The position numbers and the translations under genes were made by a program. A DNA stretch of 6,916 bases from Holophagaceae bacterium UBA1801 (GTDB taxonomy: Bacteria; Acidobacteriota; Holophagae; Holophagales; Holophagaceae), in the NCBI GenBank assembly GCA_002319925.1, contig DCFP01000074.1, positions 5,917 to 12,832 of the forward strand, written 5' to 3'. The notes below the pieces were generated by a model that worked only from the letters and a program-made list of their open reading frames with translations, made no database searches and was not told the DNA's origin. Within the stretch, counting starts at the first letter, position 1; each line of letters opens with the position of its first letter. Below, piece by piece: positions 5,141 to 6,916 of this stretch.

Positions 5141-6121
5141 ATGCCTGCTTCCCGCCTGGGCGGCCGCACATCCACGCCAATGTTGATCGTCTGGGGTGCG
5201 TTCATGCTCCTCGTGGGGCTCGGCGCTGGCCTGTTGATGAGCGGTTCCGGCTGTCGAAGGAAGGAGCATCCCCCTGTGGCTTCCAAGGAATCCACGCCGA
5301 AGACTCCGTCGCCCAAACCCCCCAAAGAAGCTCCCGCTAAAAAGCCGGAACCTGTCACAGCCAAGGCCGTCTCCAAACCTCAGGAGCCTGCGCCAAAACC
5401 GGTATCGGCGAAGGCGGAACCGGGCAAGCACGAACCCGAACCCAAGACACCGCTGCCCAAGTTCGCGCTGGTCATCGACGATCTGGGCTACGCTCCTCCC
5501 GAACTGGTGACGCGGCTTTGCGCCGAGGAGATCCCTTTTTCCGTGGCCGTCCTGCCCTTCCAGGAGAACACGAAAGAGAGCGCGGAGATCGCCCACGACC
5601 ACGGCAAGGAGGTGATGCTTCATCTGCCCATGGAACCCATCGGCTATCCGGGACCCAGCAAGAACCCCGGTCCCGGCGCGGTCATGTACGATCTTCCCGA
5701 GAACGAGATCCGGCAGCTGGTGCGCAATGCCCTGGACGCGGTGCCGCACGCGAAAGGCGTCAACAACCACATGGGCAGCCGTATCACGCCTGACAAAACG
5801 CGCATGACGTGGATTCTGCAGGAAATCAAGGCGCGCCGCTGCTTCTTCGTTGACAGCCGCACGGAAAAGGATTCCGTGGCCTTCGATGTCGCGGAAGCCT
5901 TGAAGATTCCGGCCGTGCAACGCAAGGTCTTCCTGGACGACGACAAGAGCTTCGACGAGATGTCCAAGCAGTGGGAGCGCGCCATCGGCATTGCCAAGAA
6001 GGAAGGGCAGGTGCTCATCATCGGGCACATCTACCCCGAGACCGTCGAGGCCCTGGAGAAATTGATTCCCAAGACCAAGGGCGAAGTGAAATTCGTGAAG
6101 GCCGGAGACCTGGTGAAGTAG
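5141..6121 (+). CDS. yibQ: Divergent polysaccharide deacetylase family protein (YibQ-like), membrane-anchored
   Basis: The 326-residue protein has one N-terminal membrane helix (about 14-33), a Lys/Pro/Glu/Ala-rich linker (about 40-106) and a C-terminal domain of the divergent polysaccharide deacetylase family (YibQ, formerly DUF610), a relative of NodB carbohydrate esterases. Visible motifs are ALVIDDLGY (109-117, the acidic metal/catalytic pair at 113-114), VMLHLPMEP (158-166), GVNNHMGSRIT (206-216, His210), FFVDSRT (235-241) and IIGHIYPET (293-301, His296). The domain should sit in the periplasm, held near the inner membrane, with the linker allowing reach into the wall. The substrate is not established for this family; a peptidoglycan or other envelope glycan is likely. 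The start has an AAGGCGG ribosome binding site 8 nt upstream, inside the end of the preceding gene. In Proteobacteria yibQ commonly follows envC and ctpA; the ctpA-like neighbour here keeps half of that order. Cys38 follows the helix, but no proper lipobox precedes it. Confidence 0.95.
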   Translation: MPASRLGGRTSTPMLIVWGAFMLLVGLGAGLLMSGSGCRRKEHPPVASKESTPKTPSPKPPKEAPAKKPEPVTAKAVSKPQEPAPKPVSAKAEPGKHEPEPKTPLPKFALVIDDLGYAPPELVTRLCAEEIPFSVAVLPFQENTKESAEIAHDHGKEVMLHLPMEPIGYPGPSKNPGPGAVMYDLPENEIRQLVRNALDAVPHAKGVNNHMGSRITPDKTRMTWILQEIKARRCFFVDSRTEKDSVAFDVAEALKIPAVQRKVFLDDDKSFDEMSKQWERAIGIAKKEGQVLIIGHIYPETVEALEKLIPKTKGEVKFVKAGDLVK

Positions 6122-6190
6122 GCCTTGGCGTCAAGACAACTTGAGCAGCCGGTTACGGCATGGGCACAAGGAGCCGCAACAGGAGCAACG
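6122..6190. other. Convergent gap between yibQ and cutA, no clear terminator
   Basis: The 69-bp gap holds two weak inverted repeats: TCAAG/CTTGA (6131-6144, loop ACAA) and GCCG/CGGC (about 6148-6159, loop GTTA). Neither is followed by a T-tract on either strand, so no intrinsic terminator can be called for either gene. Confidence 0.4.
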
Positions 6191-6517
6191 CTACTCGACC
6201 CGGGCCACCGCTTCCCGCAGCCAGGCCAGGAAAGACGGGGAGCCCGCGCTCACCTTGAACATGAGGATTTCCGGGATCTCGTAGGTGTGCAGGTCCGTGA
6301 TCACCTGGGTCACTTGCGAGAACTGCTCCGTGGTGGACTTGATGAGAAGCATCACCTCTTCGTCGAGGTGGGTGCCGCCCATGTAGTAGTAGTAGCTCTT
6401 CACGGAGGGCAGGATGTTCACGCAGGCCGCAAACCCCTGATCGACGAGCGCGGCCGCGATGGTAAGCGCCGTCTCCTCACTGCCGCAGGTAGTTAAAACA
6501 ATGCATGCGTCGGTCAT
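6191..6517 (-). CDS. cutA: Divalent-cation tolerance protein CutA
   Basis: CutA proteins are small, very stable cytoplasmic trimers with a ferredoxin-like fold; they were linked to copper tolerance in E. coli and bind divalent metals, but their true role is unsettled. The 108-residue length is typical. Visible motifs are IVLTTCGSEETA (6-17), AACVNILP (30-37), SYYYYMG (41-47, the family SxYxWxG with Tyr for Trp), EEVMLLIKS (53-61), LHTYEIPEI (76-84) and FLAWL (96-100). The start is the only Met at the right place; AGAGGAG lies about 11 nt upstream, a slightly long spacing. It stands alone on the minus strand, convergent with yibQ, with no related neighbour visible and no metal-responsive operator recognised upstream. 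Confidence 0.97.
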   Translation of the reverse strand: MTDACIVLTTCGSEETALTIAAALVDQGFAACVNILPSVKSYYYYMGGTHLDEEVMLLIKSTTEQFSQVTQVITDLHTYEIPEILMFKVSAGSPSFLAWLREAVARVE

Positions 6518-6699
6518 GGGCTTCTAGGCTCCTCTGGCCTCCCACGAGTCTGCCACGGGTCGACGAAGACTGCGAGCCGAAGTCGCGGGAAGCGGGGTCG
6601 TAATGCAAATGCAAAGCCATCCCGTTCCACGTTTGAAGAAGTGAATAAAACGCTCGAAGTGCATGAACAGGTGTTGTCTTGGTAACCGTGTTTGAATTC

Positions 6700-6774
6700 G
6701 GTGCGGATATTCGCATATTTAGGGGTTCATTCGCACGCATGGTTGCCGTCGATGGAGATGGCGTGGGTGCGGAT
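6700..6774. repeat. Cluster of short GTGCGRAT-like repeats upstream of cutA
   Basis: GGTGCGGAT occurs at 6700-6708 and again at 6766-6774. ATTCGCA, near-complementary to it, occurs at 6709-6715 and 6729-6735, exactly 20 bp apart. The first pair forms the near-palindrome TGCGGATATTCGCA (6702-6715, one mismatched pair). The arrangement could be a set of binding sites for one regulator, or chance in a skewed stretch. Confidence 0.35.
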
Positions 6775-6810
6775 CACGATGAAAGGAAATCTAGGGTGTG
6801 TTTCGCATCA

Positions 6811-6828
6811 CCGGGATTCGAACCTCGG
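6811..6828 (-). other. tRNA T-arm-like sequence without a tRNA
   Basis: Read on the minus strand from 6828, CCGAGGTTCGAATCCCGG matches a T-arm: loop TTCGAAT, a CCCGG 3' arm, and a CCG-GG 5' arm with an extra A at 6825. The box GGTTCGAATCC is exact. The next seven bases, TGATGCG (6810-6804), would be the acceptor 3' strand, but no CGCATCA partner, D-arm or anticodon arm is found upstream to the window end, and no CCA follows. It is best read as a tRNA 3'-end remnant or a chance match. Confidence 0.35.
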
Positions 6829-6863
6829 GTTCGCCTACTGCTCACCCCCGCGGCACTGGCTGC

Positions 6864-6905
6864 GCCCGGCCCTCCTCCTTCGGCGGATCGCTCCGGCAGC
6901 CGGGC
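6864..6905. repeat. GC-rich inverted repeat at the window end
   Basis: GCCCGGC (6864-6870) and GCCGGGC (6899-6905) can form a 7-bp stem around 28 nt. A smaller alternative hairpin, CCGGC-A-GCCGG (6893-6903), uses the same right arm. Its size and GC-richness resemble dispersed REP-like intergenic repeats, but only a genome-wide search could show that. It may continue past the window. Confidence 0.35.
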
Positions 6906-6916
6906 CTGGTTCGCTG

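Larger units (their letters stand above)
6518..6916. other. Region of about 400 bases without a convincing gene
   Basis: Upstream of cutA lies GC-rich sequence (6518-6600), then a clearly more AT-rich stretch (about 6600-6735), then GC-rich sequence to the window end. No reading frame here looks like a protein: the longest, minus strand 6740-6477, overlaps the cutA start and has no recognisable motifs. The AT-rich part probably contains the cutA promoter, but I could not pick -35 and -10 boxes. Specific elements inside (repeats, T-arm-like sequence, inverted repeat) are listed separately. Confidence 0.6.

Noticed and set aside
4814..6028. 404-codon open frame on the minus strand antisense to the S41-like and yibQ genes
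   Set aside because: Its product has no recognisable domain and low-complexity His/Arg/Gly-rich runs; both plus-strand genes under it have clear family motifs. Long antisense frames are common in GC-rich DNA.
6125..6496. 123-codon plus-strand frame antisense to cutA
   Set aside because: It is a shadow of cutA, which has full family motifs on the other strand.
6477..6740. 87-codon minus-strand frame over the cutA start
   Set aside because: It overlaps the certain cutA coding start, crosses the AT-rich noncoding stretch and shows no motif.
6779..6916. Plus-strand open frame running off the right edge, beginning ATGAAAGG
   Set aside because: Its translation reads HRDSN through the T-arm-like sequence, a typical spurious translation of tRNA-like DNA, and the rest is low-complexity GC-driven sequence. 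More sequence is needed to exclude a gene.
6804..6916. Complete tRNA or tmRNA on the minus strand
   Set aside because: No acceptor partner for TGATGCG, no D-arm or anticodon arm and no CCA end could be found; the T-stem has a bulged A.
1..6916. CRISPR array, insertion sequence, prophage, toxin-antitoxin or defence genes
   Set aside because: No regularly spaced repeats, transposase or integrase motifs, or small paired toxin/antitoxin frames were found; all clear genes are housekeeping or envelope genes.

Overview
The window is GC-rich, densely packed bacterial DNA carrying eight protein genes (one cut by the window edge). The gene content (MurG, an envelope S41/PDZ protein, a YibQ-type deacetylase, an EtfAB flavoprotein, CutA) fits a Gram-negative-type (diderm) free-living bacterium. 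My impression is of an Acidobacteriota/Holophagaceae-like genome, but that rests on general gene style, not on a marker gene, and should be treated as a guess.

Layout. Positions 1-1587, minus strand: an etfB-etfA operon for the two subunits of an electron transfer flavoprotein, with the C-terminus of etfA missing beyond the left edge. Its start region (1588-1734) holds a plausible sigma70-type promoter, a perfect 16-bp palindrome just downstream of it, and a GC-rich hairpin over its -35 box. Positions 1735-3307, plus strand: a small two-helix membrane protein of YcxB-like shape, overlapping by 8 nt with murG, the lipid II glycosyltransferase, which sits here outside the usual division/cell-wall cluster. 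Positions 3300-3767, minus strand: a secreted ankyrin-repeat protein whose 3' end overlaps that of murG. A 221-bp divergent region (3768-3988) separates it from a plus-strand pair (3989-6121): a PDZ/S41 CtpA-like protein and a YibQ-type divergent polysaccharide deacetylase. Positions 6191-6517, minus strand: cutA. The last 400 bases carry no convincing gene; they hold a more AT-rich stretch, short repeats, an isolated tRNA T-arm-like sequence and a GC-rich inverted repeat.

The most interesting point is the CtpA-like protein. It keeps the fold hallmarks of the carboxy-terminal processing protease family, but the catalytic Ser, Lys and the associated Asp of E. coli Prc (S430, K455, D441) align with Gly292, Leu316 and a Lys. 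It is therefore predicted to be a pseudoprotease, yet it keeps the ctpA-yibQ gene pairing known from Proteobacteria. This suggests a non-proteolytic, PDZ-based role beside the deacetylase in cell-envelope work. No phage, insertion sequence, CRISPR array or defence system is visible, and I see no wholly new multi-gene system.
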